Origin: an uncultured Acidobacteriia bacterium
Lineage (GTDB): Bacteria; Acidobacteriota; Terriglobia; Bryobacterales; Bryobacteraceae
Reading direction: 5' to 3'
DNA: 64,000 nt
NCBI GenBank assembly: GCA_903825445.1
Contig: CAIKAS010000200.1
Location: forward strand, 45,968 to 109,967
The notes under the pieces are model-generated. The model was not told the DNA's origin, did not search any database, and worked only from the letters and a program-made list of their open reading frames with translations. The translations under genes were made by a program, and so were the position numbers. Positions 9,546-20,579 of this stretch are shown here, one piece after another (positions within the stretch are counted from its first letter, which is position 1; the number at the start of each line of letters is the position of its first letter).

Positions 9546-11636
9546 TTAACGCACCATACCGAGTGAGGCAACCTTCAACTCGGGGGCGATTTCGTTGTGC
9601 GAGAGTACAAATAAGTTAGGCAGTTTGTTTTCCAGGATCTGCCGCATGAAATAGCGCGAAGCTGAACTGGTAATCAGAACCACCGGCGCTTCAGGCTTGG
9701 GAATCGATTTTTCCACGCGCGACAAAATATCGCGCAAAGTTTCCGGCGAAGCGTTCAGGTGACTGGTTTGGTCACCGTGCTCCACCGCTGTTTCTATGCT
9801 TCGCTCCAGGCTTGCATCCAGAAAATATGCGGGCAGTTCGCCGGCTTTGTTCAGGTATGGTCTCACAATCGTTCGGCGAATCGATTGCCGGACAAACTCA
9901 GTGAGAAGCACGGGATTACGAGTGGATCCAGCGGCCTCTCCTGCCGCTTCGAGGATCGACGATGCGTCTCGAATGGAGACACGTTCCCGCAGAAGATTCT
10001 GAAATACCCTTTGCAACGCAGGGAGTGAGAGCAATTTGGGCACCAACTCCTCCACCATTTTTGGATTGTCAACGGCGGCTCGGTCGAGTATTTTCCTTAT
10101 GTCCAGGCGGGAGAAGACTTCGTGCGCGTAGCGCTTCACAAACTCAGAGATATGTGTGCCAATGACCGTCACAGGATCAACCAGCGTGTAGCCTGCGCTG
10201 CGCGCATCCTCAGCCTGATCGGAGCGTACCCAAAGCGCGGGAATGCCAAAGGCCGGTTCGCGTGTCGCAATACCTTCAATCTGACGGCTCGGCTTACCCA
10301 CCGCGATCGCAAGTTCGTGCCCGGGCGGGACCTCCATGCGAGCAATCTCCACGCCCTTAAGGCAGATGGCGTATTCGTGTGCTTTAAGTGAAAAGTTATC
10401 CTTAAGCCGCAACGGTGGCATGATGTAGCCAAGGTCGGTAGTCAGCTGACGCCGGATGGCGGCCACACGGCGTAACAGAGGAGACTCGGCCCCCCCTTCG
10501 AGCAGCCTCACCAGGCCCAGACCGACATCGATCGCGAGCGGTTCTACCTTAAGCAGATCTTCGATGCTTTCCTTTGCGGGTGCCGCGGGTGCGTCCGTAG
10601 TCGGTGAGTCAGGTTCAGTGAGCGCAGTTGCCCGCATCCGCCATGAGGCGGCACCCAGGGATGAACCGAGCACCAGAAATGGGATTTTCGGTAAACCAGG
10701 AAGCGCGGCGAGCGCTACCAGTACTCCCGCCGTGAACATCAAAGGCTGCCACTTGCCGAACACCTGAGTACTGAAATCGGCGCCCAGTCGGTTATCCGAA
10801 CTGGCGCGCGTAACAATCATGGCGCCGGACACCGAGATCATAAGAGCGGGAATTACAGTTACAAGTCCGTCCCCAATAGTGAGAACGGTATAAGTCTGGA
10901 TGGCGCGCTTCAAATCCATATCGTGCTGGAATACACCAATCAAAAAGCCCGCTATGATGTTGATGCTGGTGATCAGGATGCTCGCCATTGCGTCCCTCTG
11001 GGTAAAGCGGGACGCGCCGTCCATGGCGCCATAGAATTCCGCTTCAGCCGCCAGGCCTTTGCGGCGCGCCCGCGCCTGACCCTCGTCAATGAGGCCGGCG
11101 TTCAGATCCGAATCGATCGACATCTGTTTACCCGGCATCGCGTCCAGTGTGAAGCGAGCCGTCACTTCTGAAATGCGCACCGCTCCATGGTTAATGACTA
11201 CATATTGGATGGCAATCAGGATCAGAAATATTACGGTGCCGATAACGTAGTTGCCGCCTACCACGAAATTCCCGAACGATTCGATAACGTCGCCGGCGGC
11301 GGATGTACCTGAGTTGCCGTTCAGCAGGATCAGCCTGGAGGACGAAACATTCAGCGCCAGCCGAAACAGAGTCAGGAGCAGAAGAGTTGTGGGGAACACG
11401 CTGAATTCCACGGGCTTCGTCAGGTATACCGATACCATCAGTACGATCACGGACAACATGATGTCGATAACGAGCAGGAAGTCCAGCAGGAATCCCGGCA
11501 TAGGTGTGATCAATGCGAGAATGATCGCGAGCACTGCCAGCGGCACGGCAATCTCCGCTGCGGCAATTTTGGAAAACTTAGGGAATATCTTGCCGCCAGG
11601 GGCGGCTACTGCGTTCGGTTGTGCTAATGACGTCAT
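9546..11636 (-). CDS. flhA: Flagellar biosynthesis protein FlhA
   Basis: MPGKQMSIDSDLNAGLIDEGQARARRKGLAAEAEFYGAMDGASRFTQRDAMA signature and FlhA cytosolic domain. Confidence 0.97.
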   Translation of the reverse strand: MTSLAQPNAVAAPGGKIFPKFSKIAAAEIAVPLAVLAIILALITPMPGFLLDFLLVIDIMLSVIVLMVSVYLTKPVEFSVFPTTLLLLTLFRLALNVSSSRLILLNGNSGTSAAGDVIESFGNFVVGGNYVIGTVIFLILIAIQYVVINHGAVRISEVTARFTLDAMPGKQMSIDSDLNAGLIDEGQARARRKGLAAEAEFYGAMDGASRFTQRDAMASILITSINIIAGFLIGVFQHDMDLKRAIQTYTVLTIGDGLVTVIPALMISVSGAMIVTRASSDNRLGADFSTQVFGKWQPLMFTAGVLVALAALPGLPKIPFLVLGSSLGAASWRMRATALTEPDSPTTDAPAAPAKESIEDLLKVEPLAIDVGLGLVRLLEGGAESPLLRRVAAIRRQLTTDLGYIMPPLRLKDNFSLKAHEYAICLKGVEIARMEVPPGHELAIAVGKPSRQIEGIATREPAFGIPALWVRSDQAEDARSAGYTLVDPVTVIGTHISEFVKRYAHEVFSRLDIRKILDRAAVDNPKMVEELVPKLLSLPALQRVFQNLLRERVSIRDASSILEAAGEAAGSTRNPVLLTEFVRQSIRRTIVRPYLNKAGELPAYFLDASLERSIETAVEHGDQTSHLNASPETLRDILSRVEKSIPKPEAPVVLITSSASRYFMRQILENKLPNLFVLSHNEIAPELKVASLGMVR

Positions 11637-11639
11637 TAT

Positions 11640-12692
11640 TTATTTCCTGTTGGTCACCCGGAAGATGTATGCAAGGATTTCCGCAACTGCTCGATAAAGA
11701 TGTGCCGGGATCTCCTGACCCACATCCACGGACTTGTAAAGCGCGCGTGCCAAAGGCGGATTCTCAATCAACGGCACCTGATTGGACAGGGCTTTTTCAC
11801 GAATGCGCAGCGCAAGATAGTTCTTGCCTTTGGCGACCACCAGCGGGGCCGCCATGCTATCCGGGTCATACTTCAGGGCCACGGCGAAATGAGTGGGGTT
11901 CACGATTACCGCGGTCGCCGTCGGAACTTCCTTCATCATGCGGCGACGAGACAGGTCGCGTCGCAGGGCGCGAATCTTAGCCTTGATCTGGGGATTACCT
12001 TCGGACTCCTTCGATTCATCCTTAACTTCCTGTTTTGTCATTCGCATGCCGCTCATGTGCTTGCGTTTCTCACGGAATAACTCAACAAAGCCGAAGACGA
12101 GGAACAGGCCCGCGGCCTTCCACAGCAAACCCTGAAGGATTCCGCATATCTCGTCCATTCCGGTGCGAACATTGGAGAGGGGCAGGATGATGAAACGATC
12201 CAGCTGCGCCGATACCACTCCGTAGATCGCCATGCCGAACAGAGGCAGCATGATCAAGGCCTGCATCAGGCCGGCGAAGTTCTGTGCAGGCATTTGGCGA
12301 AGTTTCGAAAGAGGATTCAGGCGCGTGAAATCCGGTGTTAGCTTCTTTACCGAGAACCCCATTTTTGTGACGCCGAGTTGCAGGGCGAGACCCAGAACGA
12401 CGAGCCCGGCACCGCCGACTATCAAGGGCACGAGGCAGCTGAAAAGAACGTCGCTGCCCAACCTCATCAATTCCGCTGAGTTCACATCCGTGGAAAATGC
12501 GCGACCGAGAAAAGTACGGAAGATGCCCGCTATGTGGTTCATGCAGTCGATGCCCTTGTACTGCAGCAGGGCGACGAAGAGACAAAACTGCATACCCGCG
12601 ATGAAGTGGCGCGCAGAGGGTACCTGACCTTCCTCGCGCGCCTTCTCGACACGTTTCTTTGTCGGTTGTTCTGACTTTTGCGGGTCTGCCAT
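11640..12692 (-). CDS. flhB: Flagellar biosynthesis protein FlhB
   Basis: EQPTKKRVEKAREEGQVP...VPTATAVIVNPTHFAVALKYD with NPTH autocleavage motif. Confidence 0.97.
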   Translation of the reverse strand: MADPQKSEQPTKKRVEKAREEGQVPSARHFIAGMQFCLFVALLQYKGIDCMNHIAGIFRTFLGRAFSTDVNSAELMRLGSDVLFSCLVPLIVGGAGLVVLGLALQLGVTKMGFSVKKLTPDFTRLNPLSKLRQMPAQNFAGLMQALIMLPLFGMAIYGVVSAQLDRFIILPLSNVRTGMDEICGILQGLLWKAAGLFLVFGFVELFREKRKHMSGMRMTKQEVKDESKESEGNPQIKAKIRALRRDLSRRRMMKEVPTATAVIVNPTHFAVALKYDPDSMAAPLVVAKGKNYLALRIREKALSNQVPLIENPPLARALYKSVDVGQEIPAHLYRAVAEILAYIFRVTNRK

Positions 12693-12698
12693 GGCTGT

Positions 12699-13466
12699 CT
12701 AACGAATGAGATCCGGAAGCGCCCTGAAAAGTCGGACAGCATAGTCCTGATAAACGCGGGGGAAGACGGCAGCCGTCGTGGCGAGAATCAGCAGGGCAGA
12801 AACAATTTTTGCGGGAAACGCCATGGAATTCAGTTGCAGATGAGAGTTGATGCGGCCAAGCAGCGCAAGCGACACGTCAATCATGACGAGTAGCCCGATC
12901 ACCGGGAAGGCCAGGCGCAGGCCGGTCGAAAATATGGTCGAGGAGAGTCGGATGATGCCGTCGACTGTTACTCCCGAGATGGCGAAGGATCCGGGTGGCT
13001 GTGTTTCCAGACTGCGAGCGAAGATACGCACGATTTGCCGGTGCATTCCTGTTGCGAAAAACAGCAGGCCCGCCATCGATTGCGCCATGACGACGAACAT
13101 GCCTGCATCCGCCTGGGTCGTCGGGTCGACCGTGGACGCGAAAGAGTGCCCCGTATGCAGGGCTATCATCTGACCAAAAAGCCCAAAGGCTTCAGCCAGA
13201 AAAGCTACGACGAGGCCGATTGTGATTCCCATAGCCGCTTCCGATATCAGCCAGCCCGCCAACATTCCTGCGCCGGGAGTTGCGTGCAGAGCCGGCCACA
13301 CGGGATATAGGGCAAGGGTCAGTGTTAGAACCAGCGCGATGCGAACAGGCTCGGGGCTTCCGCTGAGGCTGGGTATGGGGACAAATACCAATGCGCCTGA
13401 GATTCGCGCCAGCACTACCATGAATGCATACAGCGTAGTCAGCTGCAGGGTTACCTCATTGCCCAT
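12699..13466 (-). CDS. fliR: Flagellar biosynthetic protein FliR
   Basis: FliR/SpaR membrane family; LFGQMIALHTGHSFASTVDPTTQADAG. Confidence 0.93.
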   Translation of the reverse strand: MGNEVTLQLTTLYAFMVVLARISGALVFVPIPSLSGSPEPVRIALVLTLTLALYPVWPALHATPGAGMLAGWLISEAAMGITIGLVVAFLAEAFGLFGQMIALHTGHSFASTVDPTTQADAGMFVVMAQSMAGLLFFATGMHRQIVRIFARSLETQPPGSFAISGVTVDGIIRLSSTIFSTGLRLAFPVIGLLVMIDVSLALLGRINSHLQLNSMAFPAKIVSALLILATTAAVFPRVYQDYAVRLFRALPDLIR

Positions 13467-13725
13467 AACGGCCGAGGTTCCCGAGGATCAGAGTAGCGTA
13501 GGCGATGGCCTTATGGAGAATCCAGGGCATCGAGAATACGAGCGCCGCCAGCACGGCGACAAGCCGGGGAACAGTGCTGAAGGTAGAGTCCTGTATCGAG
13601 GTCACAATTTGCAGAAGACTGATCACCACGCTGGCAGCGAGACCTACCGCCAGAATGGGCGCGCTGAGCATTAAAGTCACCATGAGCATGTCGCGGACGA
13701 TCTGGACCACGGAATCGGGTGTCAT
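13456..13725 (-). CDS. fliQ: Flagellar biosynthetic protein FliQ
   Basis: 89 aa two-TM protein, LAASVVISLLQIVTSIQDSTFSTVPRLVAV; overlaps fliR. Confidence 0.93.
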   Translation of the reverse strand: MTPDSVVQIVRDMLMVTLMLSAPILAVGLAASVVISLLQIVTSIQDSTFSTVPRLVAVLAALVFSMPWILHKAIAYATLILGNLGRYGQ

Positions 13726-14480
13726 CAGGTATGGAAGCCTTTCATCAGCGATCCGATCACCAGGTTCCAGCCATCCACAAGAACAAACAGCAGTATTTTG
13801 AATGGGGCTGAAATCATGACCGGCGGCAGCTGCATCATGCCGATCGAAACCGTGACCGAAGCAACCACCAGATCGACAACCAGAAAGGGAAGATACAAGA
13901 TAGCCCCGATTTGAAACCCGGCTTTCAGTTCGGAGAGAATATACGCCGGCACAAGCACGCTCATCGACAGGTCGTCGTGATTTCGTGGCGTCGGCGAATG
14001 TGTAATCTCCAGCATTAACTGGATATCTTTTTCACGGGCAAACTTTACCAGAAAACCGCGCATCGGCTTGGATCCGGCGTCGAAAGCTTCGCTGACTGTG
14101 GCCTTCCCCTGCTCCATCGGTTCCCAGCCCTGGTGGTAAACATCCAGTGCGACAGGCTGCATCACGGCGATAGTCAGGAAGAGCGCTAGGCCAAGCAATA
14201 CCTGATTGGAAGGAGTTGTTTGCGTGCCTAGCGCCTGACGGAGAAAGTGCAGCACCACAGTAATTCGCAGAAACGGCGTGATACACATCACGACTGCTGG
14301 TAACAGCGTCAGCAGCGTCATCAGGATGATGATCTGCATTGGTGCGCTGATGGATTGGCCACCTGCATTCAGACTGGCGCCTAGCAGAGGACCGGCGGGT
14401 GGCGCCGCCGCACTCGCCGGCATCAGCGCAATCGCAAGCACCGAGGATGCTTTTAGTAATGTCTTTAGATTCGTGTTCAT
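13725..14480 (-). CDS. fliP: Flagellar biosynthetic protein FliP
   Basis: ITPFLRITVVLHFLRQALGTQTTPSNQVLLGLALFLT...LPPVMISAPFKILLFVLVDGWNLVIGSL; start trimmed to MNTNLKTLLK. Confidence 0.96.
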   Translation of the reverse strand: MNTNLKTLLKASSVLAIALMPASAAAPPAGPLLGASLNAGGQSISAPMQIIILMTLLTLLPAVVMCITPFLRITVVLHFLRQALGTQTTPSNQVLLGLALFLTIAVMQPVALDVYHQGWEPMEQGKATVSEAFDAGSKPMRGFLVKFAREKDIQLMLEITHSPTPRNHDDLSMSVLVPAYILSELKAGFQIGAILYLPFLVVDLVVASVTVSIGMMQLPPVMISAPFKILLFVLVDGWNLVIGSLMKGFHT

Positions 14481-14773
14481 GGTCTGTGATCCGCCGAAAT
14501 TCCGGAGTCGACGTGGGCCCATGGTGAGCTTTCCACTACCTGGCAACCTGTGGGAGACGAAGCGATCAGGATCGCCCGGTCTCCCATCCGGATCAGATGC
14601 AGCGCGGTGTTAGGCGAAAGCGGCAGACGTTCCACTCGTTCCAGGAATTTGGTTCCCGTGCGTCCGGAAATGCCTTTCACGTGTGCCATACCTCGCCCCT
14701 TGAGCCACCAGAGCGAGCCCCCGAGCAGACCGAAAACCGCCAATACCGCGAGAATCTGTTGAAGCCCCTCCAT
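14477..14773 (-). CDS. fliO: FliO-like flagellar biosynthesis protein
   Basis: Single TM, LERVERLPLSPNTALHLIRMGDRAILIASSPTG; located between fliN and fliP. Confidence 0.75.
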   Translation of the reverse strand: MEGLQQILAVLAVFGLLGGSLWWLKGRGMAHVKGISGRTGTKFLERVERLPLSPNTALHLIRMGDRAILIASSPTGCQVVESSPWAHVDSGISADHRP

Positions 14774-14775
14774 AT

Positions 14776-15024
14776 TTACTCGTATTGCTGGAAGTCCGCC
14801 AGCCGTATTCCCGTCGTAGTTTCATTGACAACGATCTCGCCGAAACCGACAAGCTGCCCGCCGATTCGCACGTCGAGATTCTCGCCGGCGGACCGGTTCA
14901 TACGAATCACTGAGTCCTTATCGAGTTCAAGAATCTGGCGCACCGTCAGGAGACGCCGATCAAGTTCCACTTCCACGTCCAGTGGTACGTCCAGATAAAG
15001 TGATACTTCTTCAATCGCTGTCAA
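14776..15024 (-). CDS. fliN: Flagellar motor switch protein FliN (short SpoA form)
   Basis: LDVPLDVEVELDRRLLTVRQILELDKDSVIRMNRSAGENLDVRIGGQLVGFGEIVVNE. Confidence 0.92.
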   Translation of the reverse strand: MTAIEEVSLYLDVPLDVEVELDRRLLTVRQILELDKDSVIRMNRSAGENLDVRIGGQLVGFGEIVVNETTTGIRLADFQQYE

Positions 15025-15066
15025 GTCATTGCTCCATTACCAGGTGTCCAGTCATGCCCGACGCGA

Positions 15067-16344
15067 TTACTGCTGCGCCAGGTTGATGGTGTCCTGACTA
15101 AGCTGGTTCATCGTAGTGACAACTTTGCCGTTCGCTTCATAAGCTCGCTGCAGGACGATGAGGTTTGTAAATTCGCTGGCAATATCTACCGTGGATGCCT
15201 CGAGTGATCCGCCGAGAATTTGTCCGCGGCCACCCGTATTTGCGGTCCCGATCGCCGGCAGGGCAGTCGCGGCGGTTGACTGGAAATCGTTATCGCCTAC
15301 TGCAGTCAGCGAATCGGGATTTCGGATCGATGCGAGCGCCAGCTGCGCCACTACCGACTGGGTGCCGTCCGAGTACTGGGCCATCACCTGGCCGCCGGAA
15401 GCCATGCTGACATTCAACAGCTCGGCCGAAGTCTGACCGTTCGAGGCATTCGCCGAAACTCCGGACGGCTGGGAGACCTGAGTGATCGTGGGATTTCCAC
15501 TGGCATCGTACAGATTCCAGTTGGTACTCAAGTCAGCCGCGTTGTCGGAGAGTCCGGTAATGCTGAGAGGAATTACGCCATTGGCTGCGGACGGCGTTAC
15601 CAACTGGCCACTTGCATTGAAAGTGAGAGTTCCCGGAGATGCCAGCAGGTTCGTCGGTGTGCCCGGCGTGCCGGCCGTGGTGGTGTTGCCTGGAACAGTG
15701 ATCTGGTAATCCCACTGCAGGGGATTGGTTGCGTCCTTAGTCATGGTCAGTGTCATGGTCACTTGATTCCCAAGGGAATCGACCGCCTGAATTGGCGTGG
15801 AGAAGGTCCCGTCCGCCGCACCAGGAGTCGCGGAGGCGTCGAGGTTCATGTTTACCGAAACATCCGTGGTAGCGACTGGCTGCCGGATCTCACCCACTGG
15901 AATCTGAATATTGCCAATGGCCCCGTTGGTGTTTATCTGGCCACCCGATTGGTTCCAGCCCTGCACCGCCTGCCCGGTCGCGGTCAGCAGATTGCCGGAG
16001 GCGTCTACCTGAAAGGTGCCGTCGCGGGTATACAGCGTATTGTTCGTCGATGGATCCTGAACAATGAAGAAGCCGTCACCCTGAATGGCGGAATCGAGCG
16101 GCCCCGTACTGGACGCGATGGCCCCCTGCGTGAATTGGGTGATGGTGATCGGCGGAGCGACGCCCATACCGACCTGGGTAGTGCCAAGCCCGCCCTCCTG
16201 TGACTGACTTAACAGATCCTGAAACGACACCGTGGTGTCCTTGTAACCCGTGGTGTTAAGGTTGGCGAGATTATTGCCCACCACATCAATTGCAGTGGAT
16301 GTGGCGTCGAGCGCGGATAATGCTGTTGAAAGTGCTGTAAACAT
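15067..16344 (-). CDS. flgE: Flagellar hook protein FlgE
   Basis: ALSALDATSTAIDVVGNNLANLNTTGYKD...C-terminal IASEFTNLIVLQRAYEANGKVVTTMNQLSQDTINLAQ. Confidence 0.95.
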   Translation of the reverse strand: MFTALSTALSALDATSTAIDVVGNNLANLNTTGYKDTTVSFQDLLSQSQEGGLGTTQVGMGVAPPITITQFTQGAIASSTGPLDSAIQGDGFFIVQDPSTNNTLYTRDGTFQVDASGNLLTATGQAVQGWNQSGGQINTNGAIGNIQIPVGEIRQPVATTDVSVNMNLDASATPGAADGTFSTPIQAVDSLGNQVTMTLTMTKDATNPLQWDYQITVPGNTTTAGTPGTPTNLLASPGTLTFNASGQLVTPSAANGVIPLSITGLSDNAADLSTNWNLYDASGNPTITQVSQPSGVSANASNGQTSAELLNVSMASGGQVMAQYSDGTQSVVAQLALASIRNPDSLTAVGDNDFQSTAATALPAIGTANTGGRGQILGGSLEASTVDIASEFTNLIVLQRAYEANGKVVTTMNQLSQDTINLAQQ

Positions 16345-16362
16345 AGGTCTGCAGTGTTCCTT

Positions 16363-16764
16363 TTAGTTGCCGTTCTGTGTGGTTGTGCCGCTGGTGCTGG
16401 TGGTGCTGGGCGCATCGCTGCCGCTGGTTGGGTTGGCCGCGCCGGAGGTGCCAGTTGTGCTGCCGGTGGCGGGCGTTGAGCTTGCTGCCGCTGTGACTGA
16501 CTGCGCGAGAGTGTCCGTATCCGTACGGATCTGCATGGTCTGTTCAAGCTGACTGAACTGTGCGAGTTCGCTGACGAACTGTGTGGGGTCTGCTGGCGTC
16601 GTAGGATCCTGGTACTTCAGCTGAGCGACCAGCAGTTGCAGGAACGTGTCTTCGGAAGGCGCTATGCCCCCCAGTGACGATGTCGAAGAAGAAGATGAGG
16701 TGCTGGGCGCCGTAGGGGCCGTGCTTGCTGCGAATGATGCGAATGGGCTTAAGGATGTTGCCAT
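16363..16764 (-). CDS. flgD: Flagellar hook assembly protein FlgD (short)
   Basis: [42 protein letters not shown]. Confidence 0.93.
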   Translation of the reverse strand: MATSLSPFASFAASTAPTAPSTSSSSSTSSLGGIAPSEDTFLQLLVAQLKYQDPTTPADPTQFVSELAQFSQLEQTMQIRTDTDTLAQSVTAAASSTPATGSTTGTSGAANPTSGSDAPSTTSTSGTTTQNGN

Positions 16765-18710
16765 TATTTGCTCCTGTTAAGTTGGCGTGAGGCCATTGAA
16801 AGATTGAGTTGCTCCAGCCACGCAGGGCGCTTGCCCCGTCCGTTCTGACCGGATTGTTGTTCATCCCCCGACGATTGCTGGCCGGTGTTCTGCTTCTGAC
16901 CACCGTCGGATTCGCGTTCGTCGGATGTTCCACGCCGGTCCGCGCCGCGATCTGAAAGATTGGAGCCTGCTGATCCGGTGGGCGCAAACGCTTCGGTGCT
17001 ATAGCCACTCTGATTAAGCTTGCCGGTCAGACTTCCCAGATCGTCACGGAGGGAGTGTGCCAGCGTTTGGTCGGGTGTCCGCACACTCACCAGAATTTCG
17101 CCGGCGCGTTCCGTCAGCCGGATCTCCACTTTCTGATCGTTTCCAGACGGAACACTCAGCGAAATTTGATGGGCAGGCCCGACAGCTGGGTTGTCGTCCG
17201 CCACTACCGGCGCAGCAGACGCGGGGGAATCGGATGCTGCTGTGGTGGGTGCTTTCGGCGTCGTTGCGATGGAATTACCCGGGCTACCTTGAGCGCTTCC
17301 TGTCCCGACCAGACCCTGACCGTGGATCAATGTTGAATCGATGGGTGCAGTCATAGGCTGCGGGTCCACGTGCTTCGGGTCGGTAGCAGAATTGGCGTCG
17401 TGATTGCCTCCCTCATGACCATCTCTCTCGCTGTTTTGCTGCGCACCGGAGTCGGCACCGGGGGCTCGAGTAACGCCGTTCGTTGCTGAAACTCCGCTGC
17501 CTGCCGGTGTCCCAGCCGCCGATGAAGTGAGTTGGTCCCCGGAACGGTTCGGTGATTCTGTACTGCGCGGCTCGACCACTGACATCCGGGAATTCGGAGC
17601 CAAGTTGTCGGGGATACCAGTTGTTACTCCTGCCGCCTCTGGTGTTTCTTTGGCAACGGAGTTGCCTGCAGACATGTCCGCAGATTGGATGTCGCCGGCC
17701 GCTGGTTCCTTGGGCAGCTCAGCTGGAGGCTGAGGAGAACGTACGCTGGACGGCACTGGAGAGTGCATCTCAGGCCTGACCGCAAATTCTGTAGCTCGCG
17801 ATGAGACTACGGGCGACTCGGGCTGCGATGGCATTGCGCTTGAAACAGCTGGCGGCCCTTCGGTGATTGACTCCGCCTGACGGAGTCGCAAAGCGAATGC
17901 CAACTCGCCGTGAGAATCGCCTGCAGTTCGCGTGCCTGTTTCCACCCGAGGTTCGTCGAGGCTTGTTGTGATCTCGGGCTGGCTCGATGACAGCGATTGC
18001 GAAGCGGTAGTTGAATCCGCCGCGAGTGGCAGTCGAATGGATGTCGCCTGGGGCGGTTCCGGCTGAACGGGCACTGTCTGGCTTGTTGTTGCCAGATCCG
18101 ATGCGGTCTGAGCTACCTCACCAGGCGCGGACTGCGCGGCTACATTCGCCTGTGGCGTAGATCGTGCGTCGCGGGCAACGGCCTTCTCTTTTACTGCCGG
18201 CGCCGCTTGCAATTGAATCCGAACGGCCATCTGAGGAACTGCCACCGAATAGAGCGAGGTTTGCGAGATGAGGGCATTCAGTGACGCGCGCTTTGCATCA
18301 GCATTGGTATCGCCCTCGGCGTTATTCGGAGTCGTACCGCCGTCGGCGCTGTTGCTTGCGTCGGTCTCGGTGTCGGTTCCGCGCTGGTCTGTTGCGGAAC
18401 TGAATGAGAGGGGCAGGCGGAGCGGCGACTTGCTGTTAGGTTGTGGTGGCAGATTTGCAAAGGGCAGCGCTGTCGCATCGAACAGATCGCCCGGACTCTT
18501 CTGGACGACATCTTTCTTAGCTGAGCCCGGCGCCTTGGCGCCCGAACCAGGCATAGTTATCGGTTCATCAGCTGCCTGCCCCACGGAACTATTCAGGAAA
18601 GCGAGAAAACCACCCGCAGATGGAATCTGCGTTGCGGAGCGTCCGGAGAGTCCCCCGGTCAGTGCCGGTGAAATCGACGCGAAAGGCGCGCTGGAGTGAA
18701 TCGATGTCAA
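16764..18710 (-). CDS. fliK: FliK-like hook-length control protein
   Basis: Long low-complexity N-terminus with C-terminal [48 protein letters not shown]; next to flgD. Confidence 0.82.
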   Translation of the reverse strand: MTSIHSSAPFASISPALTGGLSGRSATQIPSAGGFLAFLNSSVGQAADEPITMPGSGAKAPGSAKKDVVQKSPGDLFDATALPFANLPPQPNSKSPLRLPLSFSSATDQRGTDTETDASNSADGGTTPNNAEGDTNADAKRASLNALISQTSLYSVAVPQMAVRIQLQAAPAVKEKAVARDARSTPQANVAAQSAPGEVAQTASDLATTSQTVPVQPEPPQATSIRLPLAADSTTASQSLSSSQPEITTSLDEPRVETGTRTAGDSHGELAFALRLRQAESITEGPPAVSSAMPSQPESPVVSSRATEFAVRPEMHSPVPSSVRSPQPPAELPKEPAAGDIQSADMSAGNSVAKETPEAAGVTTGIPDNLAPNSRMSVVEPRSTESPNRSGDQLTSSAAGTPAGSGVSATNGVTRAPGADSGAQQNSERDGHEGGNHDANSATDPKHVDPQPMTAPIDSTLIHGQGLVGTGSAQGSPGNSIATTPKAPTTAASDSPASAAPVVADDNPAVGPAHQISLSVPSGNDQKVEIRLTERAGEILVSVRTPDQTLAHSLRDDLGSLTGKLNQSGYSTEAFAPTGSAGSNLSDRGADRRGTSDERESDGGQKQNTGQQSSGDEQQSGQNGRGKRPAWLEQLNLSMASRQLNRSK

Positions 18711-18981
18711 GCCACCGTTAGGGCATTTAGTTTGCCAGAATATTCCACCCGGACGCTAGCGCGCCTAATGTGCCTGGCTTCAGAAAGTTAGCCCCGCGTG
18801 GCATACCCGGAGTGAATAACGTAAAGAACGGTACGGCACTAGCGGAATATCGACGCCACGGGCCCGATTGTCGAAATCTAAACGAAGCCGAGGCGCTCCT
18901 GATTCGCTTATCGTCCATTTTCTTCAATGTTTTGGCCCGACATGGTTTGGCGCGTTGCGTGCATTACTTCGGACCGAAAGT

Positions 18982-19719
18982 ATGGATTCTCTTTCCACCA
19001 TTGCGGCCAGCGGGATGACATCGCGTATGCAGTCGCTTGATATGTTGGCGAACAACATTTCAAATACTGAAACGGGAGGCTACAAGACAGACCGCGAATT
19101 CTATAGTCTGTACACGTCACCTGAGGCGATGTCCGGCGACGCGCAGGATCCCGCCACGCTCCCGATGATTGAGAAGAGTTATACCGACTTTTCTCAGGGA
19201 AGCATGCATGTAACTTCCAACCCGCTTGATATGGCAATTCAGGGTCAGGGGTTCTTCGCAGTGAACACCCCCGCCGGCGTATCATACACGCGCAATGGCG
19301 CCTTTCAGCTTTCTTCGAATGGAACCTTAGTCACGTCCGATGGTTTCTCCGTGCTGGATCCGTCGGGGAAGCCGATCCAACTCAATCCGTCGCTTCCAGT
19401 AGAGGTCACAGGAGACGGAGCCATAACACAGGGCGGGCAAAGCGCAGGTCAGATCGCGCTTTGGAATTTCGCGAACCCCGGGAATCTCGTAAAGCAGGGC
19501 AACACTCTGTTCCAAAACGCTGATCCGAGTGTCAAGCCGACGGCCTCCACCGCTCAGATACAGCAGGGCAAACTCGAAAGCTCCAACGTCGGCAGTTCCG
19601 AATCCGCCGTACGTCTGGTAAGCGTCATGCGCTCGTTCGAGATGTTGCAAAAAGCGGTCAACATCGGAGCCGAGATGAATCGCCAGGCAATTACTGAAGT
19701 AGCTAAGGTCGGATCTTAG
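18982..19719 (+). CDS. flgF: Flagellar basal-body rod protein FlgF
   Basis: MDSLSTIAASGMTSRMQSLDMLANNISNTETGGYKTDREFYSLY; ORF starts at 18868 but the family-type start is at 18982. Confidence 0.9.
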   Translation: MDSLSTIAASGMTSRMQSLDMLANNISNTETGGYKTDREFYSLYTSPEAMSGDAQDPATLPMIEKSYTDFSQGSMHVTSNPLDMAIQGQGFFAVNTPAGVSYTRNGAFQLSSNGTLVTSDGFSVLDPSGKPIQLNPSLPVEVTGDGAITQGGQSAGQIALWNFANPGNLVKQGNTLFQNADPSVKPTASTAQIQQGKLESSNVGSSESAVRLVSVMRSFEMLQKAVNIGAEMNRQAITEVAKVGS

Positions 19720-19790
19720 TCAATCGCGGGGTTGGTGGAGATGGAGACACAGGGCATGGAATCGGAAGAATCTAAGAGAACAACCAGGAA

Positions 19791-20579
19791 ATGATCAGAG
19801 CACTTTACAGCGCTGCCAGCGGCATGTCCGCTCAGCAGATGAACGTTGACAACATTGCAAACAATTTGGCCAACGCCAACACTACGGCTTACAAAGCGCG
19901 GCGGACTCAGTTCCAGGACCTGGTGTATCAGAACCTTGTGCAGCCGGGAGCTGCAGCGGGACAGCAGAGCACTGTTCCGACGGGCCTGCAGATTGGTCTG
20001 GGCGCCCGACCCTCCGCCAACGAGATTCTCTTTTCGCAGGGAAGTTTCTCAGAGACGGACAATCCTCTGGATTTGGTCGTTCAGGGGTCGGGATTTTTTC
20101 AGATTAAGCAACCATCCGGTGAGCTTGCCTACACCCGCGACGGCTCCTTCCAGATCAACAGCACCGGTAACCTGGTAACGTCCAGTGGAAATCTGGTTGA
20201 GCCGCAGATAACCATACCCGCGCAGGCTCAGGCAATCAACATCGCGGCCGACGGGACCGTCAGTTATACGCTGAGTGGCCAAAGCACCACCCAACTCGCG
20301 GGGCAAATACAGTTAGCAAACTTTCAGAACCCCGCCGGCTTGAATGGCATTGGCGGCAATATGTATCTCCCAACCGATGCCTCCGGCCAGCCTGTGGTTT
20401 CGAATCCAGGCACAGAAGGAGCGGGCACCCTGATGCAGGGCTACCTCGAACAGTCCAATGTGAACATCGTCGAGGAGTTCGTCAATCTGATCGCTGCGCA
20501 GCGCGGCTACGAAGCGAATTCAAAAGTCGTCAAGGCGGCCGACGAAATGTATCAGCAGGTCAACAACATTACGCAATGA
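19791..20579 (+). CDS. flgG: Flagellar distal rod protein FlgG
   Basis: MIRALYSAASGMSAQQMNVDNIANNLANANTTAYKARRTQFQDLVYQ...VEEFVNLIAAQRGYEANSKVV. Confidence 0.97.
   Translation: MIRALYSAASGMSAQQMNVDNIANNLANANTTAYKARRTQFQDLVYQNLVQPGAAAGQQSTVPTGLQIGLGARPSANEILFSQGSFSETDNPLDLVVQGSGFFQIKQPSGELAYTRDGSFQINSTGNLVTSSGNLVEPQITIPAQAQAINIAADGTVSYTLSGQSTTQLAGQIQLANFQNPAGLNGIGGNMYLPTDASGQPVVSNPGTEGAGTLMQGYLEQSNVNIVEEFVNLIAAQRGYEANSKVVKAADEMYQQVNNITQ

Noticed and set aside
18946-18961. TTGGCGCGTTGCGTGC, GG-N10-GC sigma-54-like word upstream of flgF
   Set aside because: Would leave an implausibly short leader before the flgF start and matches the consensus poorly.
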